From Cylicocyclus nassatus (lineage: Eukaryota > Nematoda > Chromadorea > Rhabditida > Strongylidae), in NCBI GenBank assembly GCA_958299035.1, contig CATQJL010000112.1, positions 60,557,823 to 60,621,822 of the forward strand: a stretch of 64,000 bases of DNA, in the 5' to 3' direction. Below are positions 14,531-29,220 of the stretch, piece after piece (position 1 is the first letter of the stretch; every line of letters begins with the position of its first letter). The position numbers and the translations under genes are program-made. Under the pieces are notes generated by a model. It worked only from the letters and a program-made list of their open reading frames with translations, was not told the origin of the DNA and searched no databases.

Positions 14531-14633
14531 AACTTTTGTCCCCTTCCCCTCCTTGCAGCAAAAGTATCCAGATTTCTGGAAATTCCCAAAAATTGAGCTG
14601 ATTGCAATGACAGAATCCGCTGAAAGTTCCTAC

Positions 14634-14765
14634 CATAGGTCTACAGTAATGAAGAGCTATAGGTGGTGTGTTTTATACCATAGGTCCCAACTGAAGCCAG
14701 CCCTACATGGCACGTGAAATTGTCAGCAATCAAACATTCGTTACATATTTTTTTTGGGACATTGA
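14634..14765 (+). repeat. Diverged copy of the GGGACACCC repeat family
   Basis: The order CTACAGTAATGAAGAGC, TGAAGCCAGCCCTACA, CAATCAAACA, TTTTTTGGGACA matches the better copies at 29570-29849 and 38860-39028. The terminal CCCTGTA is lost. Confidence 0.45.
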
Positions 14766-17700
14766 ATAAGTATTGGTAAAAAGCGTGCTCTACAACCGCA
14801 TTTGAAAAGCCTACTTAGAGATAGCCGTTTCATTCAGACAGCGCAAAATCGGCTACAAGGTTAGTCACTTGAAATAAAGAGTTATTGATGGTTAGGTTAC
14901 AAACTAAAGTTCGCTCTGCTCGATTTCCTTGCCGCACTTCTTCGCGCTAATAGCGCATTCTAGGCAGTGTTTGCGTGGCTGCTCGCACAAAACAATCCGC
15001 AAACGACCCTCACATTTATCACCCATGTGTTCAAATAACGCTACGTTATCAGCGACTGCGATCTTCACCAAATCGCACAATCGCGTCGCTGCAATAACGC
15101 AGCACCTGTAGAACTAACGCTGGGCAGGGTTGAGTGTGTTGTGAATTTTGATTGATCGCACGTCTCATGATAGCGATCGCTACCTTGGTCGAAATCGTCG
15201 TCGTCAGCGAAATTGTCGCGCATAGAATACACAACGTGTTCCTTATCGCCAGCCGCAATCGGACAGGTGCGATTCGAATGGCTGCGATGGTTTGGGGAAG
15301 TGAGGGATCGGCTAAAAAATCAGATCCAGTCAGGCCCTACTTGGGGAAGGGCCTTTTTGCACTATAGTATCCAGTAGCCTTTTTATGGACTTGTCCTAAC
15401 ACGTCGCATGCGCGATACGCGTGGGCAAAGGCTGCCGCAGGGTATTTTGCGCCCGACAGAGTCCTGTGTGGAAGTGCATTACTGTAGCGCTAATCGGCCT
15501 ACACCTACTAAAACCTGTAGAAATCAAAGCTGTGCAAATTCTACTGCAGTAACCCTACCCTCATGCCCTTTACGCTAGTGACTACTGATCCGCAATGCTA
15601 ATCGCATCGTCGCGCCGGTGCGATCAAAGCCAAGCGATCAGTCACAAGTAGGTTATGTGTGTGTGTTGAAGGCTAGCAATTGTCCTTCTGCATACAAACA
15701 ATCGCAAAGCATTACTTAGACCATCTGCTTCTCAAAGGGATTAGCATATCGACAGACTGAGAAGAGAGGAAAAAACTGCTCTTTGTCACCCAAAAAGATG
15801 CATGAATGGGGTTCGACAAGGCAGTGTAAGTACAGAGTAAAGAAGGTTATGAGTGAGATTCTGGGGCTGGAATATTCTGGATCATGAAGAATACAGGAAA
15901 GGGCAGAGTCACACAGGAATATTGCGTAATTTTTGATACCGCTGTTCTAATCCATCTGAAAATCGGGACGTAAGAGATCTGATTTGGTACATTTGGTGAT
16001 AGCTAATCAAGTGTACTACTTATATTGCGGGTATGATTAGGCTCCTCCTTCCGTAAAGCTGCATATTCAAAAAATCATGTCCAAAATGGTAGGTGCTATG
16101 AATTAGAATGATTTAGGGTTATCGTACTGTAACAATGGGCTTTTGCTGCTTATAAGGAACATTGGAAAATGTGCTAAAATAATTCGGAATCAAAAGATTG
16201 CATTGAATTACATTGTGCCTGCTTATTGTTAAGGTACGCAAAAGATCACCTTAAGAAAAAACAAGCTTGCTTATTTTGTTCTTTCAGTTACCTATACGTC
16301 TCAGTTAAGTATCCAGTGTTCTCGCTGAATTTTTTTTGGTCTAACTCTCTTAGAATTTTCGAGCAGTATGTTTTGAATCTCGAGCCGCTACGATAGTGAT
16401 ATTCTCAAACTTTTCTACCATTTTCTACATTTTCGAGTTCTGCTACTACCTTAGGAGTTTTCTTTTGTAAATTTTTAAATTCAAAGTCCGTTGATTACGG
16501 TAGGTACCATATCCAGGTCCTTATCACAACATTAGCACAAGACTTTGGTGACGGTCTAGTGTCACTGTTTGACAAAGCTGGAAGCATGATTGACCTGCAG
16601 GAAAAAAATGGTTTTTTCAAAATTTTTATAAAGTTCTTGGCAAATAATAACGAAGATGCGCAGAAGTTCTAATGTATTTTGTAATAATGGGAATGAAAAT
16701 CTGGGCTTGTCTTGCTCAAAGCCTGCGTTCTGAATCTCACTGGTTCAGAGTAGTTTTTGATTTCTATATTTTATTGAAGTATGATGACTTTTTATCCACT
16801 GAACCGAGGATGAAGTCCACTGTTTGCTTCTAAACATTTTATCTAAGCCTAATATGCTGTTAGGAGAGATATGTAATTTTTAGTCGATTATCACATGACT
16901 AGTATTGAAAAATTACTTTTGGCGTCTCAGCCCACGATGAGCAAAAGTACGTGTACTAAGCTTTCCAGACTAGGCGATGGTATGAGTATAACACAAGAAG
17001 GAAGGGAGAAAATTGTAGAGGGGAGGAATAGATTTTGCATCTTTGGAGAAGAACGAGTAAGAAAATCAAGAATGAAACAAACAAGAGACCACTGAACACC
17101 TCAGGGGCTACAGTAGTATGGCGATTGGCGCGATTTAGTATCAGTGCTGGCAGAGAAGAACGGCGGCACGGATTACGAGGATAGCGGCTGGTTAAGCCAA
17201 CGGGGTCAAAGAATTGCTAGCAGATTGTTGGACCCGGGGCTTAGTGCCGGAGGCGTTCTTCAGGTGGTATTAGTCATGGAGAAACACTAGAGTGGGATCA
17301 GTGGAGTATCATGGAACAGCGCGTTCAAAGGGATTTTTTCAGGAGCCGGGTGGGGGAGGGGGGGGGGGGCTATTTTTGATCAACTTTTGTGAAAATTTCT
17401 TGAATTACTAGAAACTGCAAAGTTGAAAAAAAAACGGCACTTTGAACCGGTGAAAAAAGGTGGCGAAAAATCCTTACCAAGCGTAACCTGATTCTAAAAC
17501 TGTTAAGGAAAAGATTTTTTGAGGCAATTTTTCGGAATTTTCGACAAACCTTCGTATTTTGAGCATTCACGTACCTCACTCATGCTAATCTGTCCATCTT
17601 ACCAACTCTACATGATTTACAGTATCGATGTTGATCACCAATCGACATCAGTCATTCAAAATGCGTGCACCTACCTGATTTCGATCCTCGATTTTTTTCG

Positions 17701-18181
17701 CGCACAATCGCGTCGCGATACGATCGCACCCGGAGTCAGCTGTCAATTGCGGCTGACTGCGAATAAATTCAACGCCTGATAGTATCTCTTCATAAGATTT
17801 CAATCTTAGATAATAGTGACCATGATGAGAACAATTAATTTCGCGCCAAAATTCGGAGATTCTACAAGTGGAGGGAGGTTCAAAAAATGAAATTTGATAA
17901 AGGTCTATAAAGGTTCAAGTAGTAAAAGCTGTAAGGTGAGGTGATTTTTGGTAAATTTAGAAAAAAGGAGAGAGAAATGTTAAATAGAAAATTGCGAAAT
18001 AATGTCTTTTGAAGATATTTCACCATGAAATCACATCAGTTCAATGCTAATTTTTTTTAGATGAGGAACCATCATTATATAATAATTTTGAAAACTTCGC
18101 GTGTGAATGTCTGACAATGGCTCTAGAATTTACAGTAAAAAAAAAATAGATTATCAGACAAACGACATTTTTATGTGAGTT
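14766..18181. other. Non-coding stretch
   Basis: No gene was recognised. A G run occurs at about 17360. Open frames at 15152-15367 and 16895-17095 are short and have no domain. Confidence 0.35.
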
Positions 18182-18304
18182 TGGCTGTCATGGTAAGAAT
18201 TTATCCATACCCAGGTTCCCAGAACCTTGGCTACCATGGTAGGAATTTACCCTTTTCCAGATTCTTAGAACTTTGCTTGTCATGATAAGAACTATTCACT
18301 CCCT
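18182..18304. repeat. Short tandem repeat, about 46-bp unit, 2.5 copies
   Basis: Units start with TTGGCTGTCATGGTAAGAAT (about 18181), TTGGCTACCATGGTAGGAAT (about 18227) and TTGCTTGTCATGATAAGAAC (about 18274). Copies are imperfect and the third is incomplete. Confidence 0.6.
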
Positions 18305-19325
18305 TGTATGGAATTTCTCAAGCCTATAAATAAATAGGGTTTTGAGGCTAAATTTTAGGTTCATGAGTCTCGCATTGTAGAGACCAACATTTGAATAATT
18401 GAAGGACCAGCAAAATCAAGAGAAGGAAGTCTGAAGTTCTAACCAAGCAAAACATAAAGTCTCAAAACGGAGTTGGCTTTTCGCACTGCATATCGTCTCG
18501 GTCTGTTTGGCTTGTTATAAAGAGATTATGACAAATTTTTATGTGCTATCATCAAACATGCCGACATGTCACCCCGTTAAACACCTCGCCCCGAAGTGAG
18601 CAGTGTGCTTTGATAGCAAAGTGAAAAACGTTTCGTATTTGTTCTACCACCCAAGAAGTACGACCAATAATACGAGAAATTTCCAATTATACAAGCTTTC
18701 AATAAAATATTCCAGATTTTATGTACACACTAGCTATTCATAGAATGATTGGTAAACCTCTATGGTTAGATTGCCAAGAATCAATCGGTTGTTGTGATAG
18801 CACTGGCTGTCCTTTCACGGTGATGGTTTAACCTCAATTTTTTCTTGAACAGGCACATCCCAGAAAAGGTTTGAGTCTGCTTTTCTTTTCTAGAAGTGCT
18901 TCCGATGCTCCTAAGGGTCAACGAAGAAAACATTTTGTTATCCTACATTTCAGCTATTTCATGTGTTACCCTTATTTTATCATATAGTTTGAAAATGTTG
19001 TTTGCAATGATATTTACTGCAGTGATACTCAACATTAGGTAGAAATTGGTGTAGGAATCCCAGAGCTTCAGAGTAAAATACATACTATTGTTGAGATTAT
19101 CCATGCTGGTTCTCCACATCCCATATTTATCTCTAAAAGTAACTTCTGAGATAAAATGAAGTCGATCTGAATCTTTCAAGATTTGTTCAAGCACCTACGT
19201 CATCAGTAAAGCTAAGTAAACTGGTTATTTTGCTATTAATAAGTAAGTTGCTTTATGCTTTGGAAGAATAACACTAAAATTTTTATCTTTTAGAACTTCC
19301 ACATAATATCAAACCATCCTCATGC
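18305..19325. other. Non-coding stretch
   Basis: No recognisable gene. A minus-strand open frame at 18943-19194 (83 codons) lacks a domain and clear splice sites. Confidence 0.35.
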
Positions 19326-19623
19326 CAGTGGCGTACCGAGGGAAGGGGCGCCCCCCCCCGGAACGGGTCGCGAAATTTTTGAAAGTTACTTACATGGGTT
19401 ATAAAACTGTGCAAATGACACGTTAGTATTTGTAAGTAAAAAAATGATTTTTGAAATTTTTAAAAAAACTGAAATTCCGGGATTCTGAGCCTGCGAAAAT
19501 TCTAAGCATACCAAAAAATTTTTCAGAGTGCATGACTCACACCACGCACCTTCACCGGAAAAAATTTTTTATCGCCCGCCCCCCCCCCCCTCTCCCCGAG
19601 CCGAAATCCTGGGCACGCCACTG
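19326..19623. mobile_element. hAT-type MITE with 8-bp target duplication
   Basis: The element starts CAGTGGCGTACCGAGG and ends CCTGGGCACGCCACTG, an inverted terminus of the CAGTGGCG type. It is flanked on both sides by the identical 8-mer CCTCATGC (19318-19325 and 19624-19631). An 8-bp duplication with CAG...CTG ends is diagnostic for the hAT superfamily. At 298 bp it carries no transposase, so it must have been mobilised in trans. A related copy sits at 44506-44850. Confidence 0.85.
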
Positions 19624-19631
19624 CCTCATGC

Positions 19632-22600
19632 GTAACAAAAACCCAATATTTCCAATTTGTTATCGTATCTTTGTTTCAGGAGGAGTACGGTCTGGGCTGG
19701 TGTAAATCGATTTCCATGAATAGAACATAGTGGATGTCACTATTGAATGCAGTCACGCAAATAAGTTTAGGCTCTGCCTTTGTATGATAGAACTTTCGAA
19801 GGTAAGTGCAACTCGGATGTTCTGTGTGTCGTCCAGTTCTTTCTATCTTTCTTGTACTGCACCTTTGATCTCCATTTGGTTATCACAGCAGACTACAAAG
19901 AATGTACTCTTATCTGCAATAAAAATGTATTGCCAAAAGAAATTACATAGTGGTACGAGAGCAATCTCAAGCGCCGACACGATTCCGGAAAGCTCTAAAT
20001 GACATTAAAGTGTCGTACAAGCGATAAATGTCAAATGCACTTCGATAACGCTGGTCATAATCGTTGGGTGGTCCCGAAGTGGAACGAGAGATGTCGTCGA
20101 AATGGTAACTGGTCCAACACATTTCATTTTGAATTATCTTGTATTCTTCGGACCAGATATCAGATACAGATATTAAATTCAAGAATGAATTGATGCATCA
20201 TGCACAGTCGTCCTCACTGACCATTCGCTTAGTGTAATTGCACAACTTCTCCAATTTTTTTGGTGAAACCATACAAGTATGAGCCTTTTTTCTCTTCGTG
20301 CGAGTTTTGCTGGTACCATTTCGTCTCTTCTGCTGTTTCTTCAAGCATGATAGCAAGTCTCCCATTTTGGCTTCATGCAGCTTGTGCAATTGCACAAAAG
20401 TACAAAAAGTCTGTACTTTTACATCTACAGTAATCCACCATATCAGTGCTGAACGCAAAACAAACATGTGTGCAATCCGTTGTTTTTACATGCTTAGAAA
20501 GTGGTCATGAAGAGAATCGTAACCATAACTATTGTTCTGTGTCACAGCGTCAACAATATAGTCGGCACCGGAAACGACTGAAAATCATGGTGGTCTTGAA
20601 ATTCTAACATATTGTGCCGTATATTTAGTCGATGACTTTTCGTTCAGGGGATGACAAGCTTGCAAATGGAATTTTTGTATCCTAAAAGGGGTTTGGGAAA
20701 TGTAATATGAATTATTCCTTCTGCAAGGTCGTGGTTTTTAAATTTTCGATGTGGTTCCAAAAAATACATAAAGCTTACCTTTCTCCTCAGTCTCAGAACA
20801 CCATCTGCAAGTTTCAGCTAAATTGCTAAGAACCGACATAATAAAAAAAATTATTTTTTGGCCAAAGAAATATAACCTTACGGTTGATTTTGATGCAGAA
20901 ATTCAGCATATTCTCGATGTCAAATTCAATGCAATTTCATCTTGCAATCATAGTGAACCGCAAAAATCTTCTGATGTGATAGTCTTGAGGCTGTCTACTG
21001 AGAATCTAAACCCAACAGAATATCAGGCTGAGTAAAATTGCAGCAAATCGAAATTTGCATATAATTTTGAATCCTTGTCATACTGTAAGATTGCGTTTGT
21101 GAAGCCATTCTACTTCAAGGCAGAAAATTTTTTAAATTGGCAGCAAAGAGACACAAAATGTTATATTTAAAATTGATAATTCGGGGAAGTCTTGCATGAG
21201 GGAAGACGCACGCCACGCATGAGTCGGACGTGCGGCGGCGCGGTAACCGAAGCACAGTAAAGGGACTTGAAAAGATAGACAACGAAAGATCAAGCATCAT
21301 AAATATATCAGCCAGGGCCGTAATTTGCTAAAAATAAAATGAAAAGTTATGCGTTTTGTTACTTTCAGATTATGCGTGAGGGGTGTTTCCAGCATGCGTC
21401 AGCCAGCATTTCTGGCGAAGTCAACGAACCATAACGAACCCGATTCTACCTGATCAAGCGCTTACCCGATCCGTCCAACTTAGTGGGAAAACGGCATCAC
21501 ATGGGTGCTGGTTTCAGAAGAAACGACTGATCAGGAACCGGCATGATCTGTTGATTGCGTCCCATATTATGCCACATGCTAGGACTAGCCACAAATATAC
21601 AGTATAGGGCCATTGGTGCCTCAGTACGCACTGCACGCAATGCGCTGAATCTTACGGCTATTTTCTAAATTTGGCACATTCTAAAAGCTGTTTTCTGTTT
21701 CTTAACACAAACAGTTCTCCCACAAACTGAACAACCACGATCATCTTGAAGACCATTTTTAGGAAGTCGTGGGGTACTGCGCACCGTGTGTAAATTCACA
21801 CACTGATTGAAGATGATTCCAACCATATGCGTCTTCCAATCTTTGAAGGGTATAGAAGATTGTCTCAATTTGCGCAAATGCGCCAATGTAATTTTACAAC
21901 TAGCAGTTCTTCCACAAACACTGCCAACCGTTCAAATCCGACCAACTTTTAGTCATTTTTCATCGCACCACACTGCCACTTAACGTCGGGAAGATTAATC
22001 ATACTAAGCGAGGTGTAAACGAGCTATTAGCATTTCTCGCCGAGCTGCTGAACACCACGTAATTTCACACCGCCTTGATTTACGCCAACACGTCAAGGAT
22101 ACTGTAGTACACATATAATTCTAGACAGGGAACCCATGTTTAAGTGGATTGCCCGCAGAGAACAAGCCGCTCTGCGAAAGTAGGGCTCTTGATTCAAAAT
22201 TGCTATATGGAAGGAGATTTACAATTTTGTACCAGTTGTCCGCTCCAGCAAGATCCGATTGGACACTTTAAAGAAATTGTAATAACACAATGACGTGTGG
22301 TAAGTGATACGTAATTCGATACGTGTTTGCCTGATGGACAGCTGCTACCAGGTGGTATTGGCATTGGTCTGCTGATACGGTTTTTTAGCGAAAACATAGA
22401 GGAAGGGATGTGAAAAAAATTAAAGAAGAGAAAAACAATTGTTGTGCGATTTCTCTATCATTTCTAGCATGCTATTCCCAAGGATATCTCCAAGCAATTA
22501 TTTTTAACCTATCGTTTATGCCGTCCAACAAAATGCAGATTTTCTATTTCTCTATGCGGTCAGACTACTAGATTGTCATACTGCAGTCAACGCAGTAAGT

Positions 22601-25600
22601 TATTCGAATAAATGGGTACCAAATATCTTCGATACTGTTACATTGATCCTTTTATCGCCCATATATGAGTAATTTTTAAGTCATACAACTAATCTACGTA
22701 ATCAGTAACAAGAAAAGATGCCTTTATCTTATTTCTTCAAGTCAATCAGTAATCAATCAGTAAACCATCATATTGGTAAACTACTTCGAAAATTTGAGTA
22801 AACAACCTTTATTAACGATAGGTTTGTAATGTTTGGCTTTTGGTCGAGCGAAGCCATACAAAATTGTGCTAACAAGTAATTAAACCTGATTATGTTCATG
22901 CCAGCTACACATAGTTAAATACAATTTCGATTTTTTGTAGGTTCTATGACTCTGCCAGATCTCTTGGTTGTCTGCTTAGAAGTTGGGCTTCTGCATAATT
23001 ACTTCCGATTTTCTTTGAGACTATGTTTAAGAAGCGCGCTGGCTGCTTTTCGAAACAGCTGGAGACTTAGTTTTTCGGACTCTAGATATAATAAGTTATA
23101 ACTTGCTCAAAAAGGCTCAGGTATCGGAGCAAGTAATAGTTGAGTGCCGCTACATCTGACCAATACGAAGGGTATAAAACGGATTTATAAATCAAGCTTC
23201 AGCAAATTCTACGCGTCTATAATCTGAAAAATGTGACTTTTCGCAGAGCTGAGCGCAACGGATTTATCTTTTTTGGGTTCATCTCCTCTCTTTCTCGTTA
23301 TTTTCTCAAGCTGAATAGCCGATTTGGTAGCTGGGACCCTCGCACACTGTGGACACTTTCCAAACCGGGCCCTTGCAGCATTCTTTTTTGGTAATCATGA
23401 GAATAATTGGCAGAACTTTCGTTACAACCTAATACGAAGATTGTCAAATTGTTGAAAGCCTGAACACCAATTTAATCTTTTTTTCAGTTTGAGTTTGAAG
23501 GCGAACCCATTCCTTTCACTATCCGAATAACGCAAAATAATAATTTTCTCTCTGACAATGTAGAATCTGTCTGTTCAACTTGATCATCTAACTCTAAGAA
23601 AAATCTTGATAAATTGAGTTCGCTTTGAAACTAGAGATGTCGTCATGAAGATAAGCCTTTCTTTCAAGAATTGTTTCTTAAATTTCTTTTCCTGAATTTA
23701 TCAACTTTGTCCAATTTCACATATTCTTGTTCTCATGCTCTCACTCTTCAATCGCTTACAGGCTAAAATCCCATTCTGTCGAGAATAGAGTGAAAATTTA
23801 TTTTTTCAGGATGCAAAGCAAGATTAAATGTACACTGTAGCAGTGCAAGTTTCATTCTCACATTGCTCATTTTTTTACGATCGACCTTAGATCTGTTAAT
23901 GGTACGAATAAAAATCGATAATCATCGCTATTAAAGGATCGTAAAACATTGATTCATGCAGGTGATAGTCATAATGTACGTATTATGTACATACAGGTGG
24001 GCAACGTTGTATGAAAGGAAGTGGGAAGATAAGGGATCTGCAAATGCATACTTTTTTGACATGTAGAGTTTACGATGGATTTTCAGGGCCCATTTACGTC
24101 ATTTGGCGGGGACGTTTTGGTTTACCTTAAGCATTGATTGGCTTTTGTCCACTTTACCGCCTATGACCATGGTTACCAGATTACTGTAGAAAATAACTCA
24201 ACCATTTTACCCTTCAGTTATTGCGCCACAGCCAGCGGCACATGTCGACCAGTTGCAGCTTGCCACACACTATCGTATATCACCCACCGTTCAGCCAGTC
24301 ACACATAGAATATACACGATGACGTCACTCAGGGTTGACGTTTCAATTACCCAGCTCGATTGACCCATTGACCTGCGGGCGGCAGCTGACTTTACCAGGT
24401 TCTTGAGAATTTGGGAATATCTTAGGGATCTTGTGGTCTTCAGACCAGCGAAATCAAACTGACAAGCGGGTGTGAACTAGCTGAACTAGCTGGTCAGGTG
24501 TTCGCAGCTGGTAGTAATCATTTGTTTTGCCACCCATATCAGAGCGGTCCATCAGCACACATGCTGCTCCTGAGAAGAAAACGGATCACTACTTGAGATA
24601 TTTTGTGCAAGAAGCTACGAACATGCATAACTAGCGATAGAAGTTATTGCTCTCTTTATCACAAAAAAGTAATTGACCAAAATGTTGATGATTGGCATTA
24701 GAAGGCAAAGCTCAGTAAATATTCCTGACTGGGCAGTACACTATACAATAATATCAGGTTGGTAAAAAAAGGAAGTAATTTCTTACGAATCTAAGTAAGT
24801 GGCTAATATAGCTTAAAAATTTAGTGCGAGCTTTAAAAAATCCATTATCTTGTATCAAATTGAAATTTTCTGTGATCATTGAAAGATATTTATGTCCTTA
24901 TCAGCCCCTATAAAAAAATCACTTTTTGGCATTCTAGTTTCCTAAGTGAGTGATGGTTGCACGGACGAGGATCTGGTAGTTTAAACGCAAGCTATGACGG
25001 TTCACTTGAAAATTATTACGGCAATTTATGAATTGCTGAAGTTGAAAGTCCAAAGACTTCTTGACATTTCTTTCTGTGCCTCCGTTTTTGTGCAGTCCAG
25101 GCTTGAAGTTGACAGTCTGTGGCCACGAAAATGGCTGAAAATACCAGTGATATGCGTTCAAAATGCACATATTATACTAGGCTGCAGTTCTTTTTTTATA
25201 ACGTGATTTTTAACTATAACATTCTCTTACGGGATTCTGTCACCAAACAAATTCCTGCTTAAACAGAACCGACCGCCTCTGCAGAAGAATGTTTTGGAAA
25301 CCCGCCTCCGTCAATGATATTAGTTTTACTCTAATTTTGAGTGTGAAGGACATGTCAGACGAAAAATACTACAGCTATATGCGATTGAGATCATTGAATT
25401 CGTAATTTCCTATTCGCTTTCTTCCATAAAGAATCAGAAACAAAAAATCACTTATTTTAGAAAATGATGATTAGCAACTTATTGCAAAACGTATATGGAT
25501 TCTAACTCAGTGCATTTTTAAAGGTTATCTCGGGACCTCTCGAGCCAGGGGCTGCAATATAAAAGTTAGAATATTTTGTGGATACGAAAGACCTGAAACT

Positions 25601-27898
25601 GAGAAAATTCATGACAAAAATTACTTCGATTACCGTTGCATATATGGATCCAAGGATGATCGTTTACATGGTATATGTCAAATAATAGTGAGATATTGCA
25701 CAAGTGCAGTTAATCACAAATTTTTTTCGGCCAGAAAAGCGTGTTTTGGTTTTTATTGATTTCTATTATACATCAATTTTAATCGATTGTTGTGCCATTG
25801 AGAAATACAGTTTGAAGTACTTTTGTCCTCCGTTCAACATCCCATGACACAGTTCGACGTCCAAGGCTGGGGGACCAAAGGTAGATTTTTGCGGTGATAT
25901 GAAATCCTTAAAATGGAAAAAACTGAATCACTGTACTTTACGACAAGGTGCTTCAAAGATTACCAGAACCTCAGCAAGAGCTCTACTTTTTCCGAATACA
26001 CACATCTATCTGGCAAGCCCTATCTATCATCACCGCTACCGTAACCATCAGTTCAACACAATCACACGAGCGCATTCTCTGGAACAGCTGTCAGCTATGC
26101 AATGGCACTCAGAGACGGTCATCAACAGATGGTTGTTAACAGCTGGTAACTATTCGTTAAGAGTTGAAGAGTGATGTGAGGCGCTGTGAGAAGCGAAGCG
26201 ATTGTGAGTTAGCGCGTTATCATCAGCTCGGATCAGCAACAGATGTAAAGCAGCTGTAGGTGCTCGGCATTGTGGTTCAGTGAGAAACGACCGGTTTTTC
26301 ACGAAACCACCAATCGACAGCAATTTTTACCAAATGGACTTGGAGGTAAGCAAGCAGAGGGACTTGCAGAATAATTTTTCTGCTGTGGAAAGAGACTTCA
26401 GTTGAAGGCAGCGTCCGGAAATCGTTTTATCTAGGTCTACACACTTTACTGACACCCTCCTCGACCAAAGTAAAAGATCAAGCCCGCAAGAAAGAACCGA
26501 TATTTCAAGCTCCAAATACTGTCTTGAAGCAACTCTCCTAACTCCTTTCCGCCCCCTCGCATCTGCGTGGACGAGTTTATAGGTTGCGCGAACCACTTCA
26601 AGTAGCAACGTAAATCATGTAGAGTTCAAAGCCAAAATCAAAAAAAATCTTTGCCTAAAAACTGACTTGTTATGAAAAATCTTGCGAGACTTTAAATTGC
26701 TCCTCATACAGAAAATATGTACATGGTAGTATTTTTGAATGCATTTGCTGTATTTAGCGCAAAAAATCAAGTAAAAAAGGTAGTTCAAAAACGGCAAACT
26801 ACGCCCCCAGCTTCTCCCACATTGACTGCATACTGCAAGCCTCAATCAATATAATCTCAGAATTATATCTCTGTATATGCTCTGATAATTGGGGTATACC
26901 AAGAATAACACTGAGAAAATCCGTAAAAAGTGGCGTTTTTGCATTTTCTGGCTGTTTTTCTTTCTTAATTTTAAGATGGAGAACAAATCCAATGTTACCA
27001 TAAATACTAATACATGTCTTATGTATGATGACCAAGTTGAAGGCCATGGAGATTTTCCGGAAGGAGATCGGACTTTCAAAGTAATTGAAAATTTGATTTT
27101 TGGCTTCGAACTCTACCTGAATTATAATTTGGGTAGATCTTCGATGGCATTTTGTAGGGCTTGCTTTGCCCCATCGAATAGTACCCGAGTCTGCTAGAAA
27201 AAAAAATAGTTTGATTTATTTAAAAAGAGTTCACTTTTGGAGCAACCTGATACAATCTCAATTTGGACTCAGGGTCATGAAAAGGCTCGAGAACACAAAT
27301 TTAGAAATCCAAAATCCTTCCGGAGCTGCCTTTGATTGTCATCCGATTATCGTCCGGTAGGCTCTTCCGCTTTGTGGAGAGCAATCATGAACATTGCGCA
27401 AGCGGTGAGGTCATGATTGACTCGAGCCAAAGATGCCGCCGTTTATTGCGCAAGAGTGTAAGTCCATTTAAGACAGTAAATACAAACGATTAGAGCATAT
27501 GCTATTGGGTATCGATTACAAGAGCCAAAATACTGATGGAGGGACTGACTTGAGTTAGAATTTGCGGAGGTGCTTAGCTAATTGAATGCGCCTTGAGTTG
27601 TTTGTTATGAAACCATTTGGCACTCCAAAGAGTTTAGTTACGGAAATTTCGAAAGCTCTGTGTTCGCATTTCGTATCTAGTGCCCAAAGCTATAGTTTCA
27701 CTCTAGAAATGCCCTAATTTACTTGGTCGTTAATGAATTGTTCTAGAACTTCTCACAATTAAGTATGCTAGCCTACTTTTGGTTGCCAGAATGGCTTTCG
27801 CTCTTGCTGTTTTTTCTTGGAGAAAATAGAAATTAGCCTGATCAAAACTGTAGATCCATCTGTGTAGCTAATCATCGACTGAATATTGAGATATTATA
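19632..27898. other. Long non-coding stretch, no gene recognised
   Basis: More than 8 kb without a supportable gene. A possible acceptor (TTTGTTTCAG) at about 19679 precedes only a short open frame. A minus-strand frame at 21665-21886 contains a C-x2-C-x4-C-like cluster, but too little else to assign. Other frames (20198-20467 -, 25899-26174 +, 26327-26608 -) show no family motif. Confidence 0.35.
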
Positions 27899-28591
27899 TT
27901 AGGTTGAACCGAAAGTCTGTCGCCTTGATTTTGAAAATTTCGTAACTGCTCCGTAGAGGGGCGTAATTGCTTACAAAACTTATCATTTGAAAGAGAAATT
28001 CATCCAGTTCTTGAATCATATTTGCGGCTCTTTGACAACAAGTGTCTTGAGAGATAAATTCATAATAGGAAAGCCACTCAAGCTCCCGATTTTCGAAAAT
28101 AAATCGTCAAAAATCTGAAACATAGCAGGAAAATTTAAAAGCATGTTTTTAGAGATTTTGTGAGCTGCTCTTTCTAACATTGCCAAGTTTATGCTAATCG
28201 ACCTTAGCTACGGAAAGTTATGAATTTTGTGAAAAGTAAAAAAAAGGGCGAAAATGACGTCTTCTGCATTTTTCTGCATTTTTCGCGAAAATATTTTCTT
28301 ATAAGCTCAATCAGCACAATCTTGGCACCATTAGAAAGAGCAGCTCACAAAACCTCTAAAAATATGCTCTCAGATTTTTCTGCAGCTTTTTAGATTCTTG
28401 GAAATTTATTTTCGAAAATAGGAACTTCGAGTGGCTTTCTTTCGTTGATTTTTATCGCTGAAGTCTCCTGTCCTTAAAGAACCGCGAAGATGTTATTAGA
28501 AAAAAGATAAATTTTTCTTTGATTTTATTTTTTTAAGCAAGTACATTCACAGAGTAAAATCAAGGCGACAGAACTTTCGGTTAAATCCATA
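27899..28591. mobile_element. mariner-type foldback element (TTAGGTTGAACCGAAAG ends)
   Basis: The left end TTAGGTTGAACCGAAAG (after a TA at 27897-27898) is matched in reverse complement near 28560-28591 by a diverged terminus sharing AACCGAAAG and CTGTCGCCTTGATTTT. Internal blocks also pair, for example AGAGATTTTGTGAGCTGCTC on the left with its near complement at about 28335-28365, so the element is almost wholly an inverted repeat of about 690 bp. No transposase frame was seen. The ends resemble those of the neighbouring mariner-type elements. Confidence 0.65.
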
Positions 28592-28677
28592 CATTATGAG
28601 TGTGAATAGTTGTTTAAGAAAGGTGAGATTTCAAACAAACGCTTGCTAGTCTAAATAATCGCACCATCGATTAGTCC

Positions 28678-29127
28678 TTAAAGGCAGTACATCGCCAGAA
28701 TGAGACCCGTGACAAAACAAGGTCACAGCGTAGAGCCCCCATATGGAACCTATCGGCCAAAGTCCGATCTTTCTCTGCCACTTCTAACCCCCGAAATTTT
28801 AAAGCGAAAGCAGCGCTCATCTCCTGTCCTCTCCGAACCCGCCCACCCCATGGACGAGTGACTTCCGCGGTCAGAGCGCCAGCCGCAATGCTATAAGCAT
28901 GAGGTCCCGCAACGACTCTGCGTCTTCGCCATGACGGGCATCGCGTTCACTCGTCCATGGGGTGGGCGGGTTCGGAGAGGACAGGAGATGAGCGCTGATT
29001 TCGCTTTGAAATTTTGGAGGTTAGAAGTGGCAGAGAAAGATCGGACTTTGGCCCATAGGTTCCATTATGGGGCTCCTACCCTGTGACCTTGTTTTGTCAC
29101 GGGTCACGGGTCTCATTTTGCCGATGT
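28678..29127. mobile_element. Hairpin element with TTAAAGGCAG terminus
   Basis: The arms at about 28688-28860 and 28948-29127 are near-perfect reverse complements (for example CCCGCCCACCCCATGGACGA with its complement), around an 87-base loop. The left end reads TTAAAGGCAGTACATCG, the terminus also used by elements at 46625 and 55078. The right terminal bases are less clear. There is no coding content. It should form a stable hairpin when single-stranded. Confidence 0.7.
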
Positions 29128-29220
29128 AACCTGGGTTGGCACAGAGGGTATTTGTTTCCTCGGAAAGGAAACAAAATAATCTGAAGATTTTCAAGCTGGG
29201 CTAATCAGAGTTGCTGATTC

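Noticed and set aside
21665..21886. Possible piggyBac-type C-terminal zinc cluster (minus strand)
   Set aside because: Only one Cys pair cluster is visible and no catalytic Asp blocks were found nearby.
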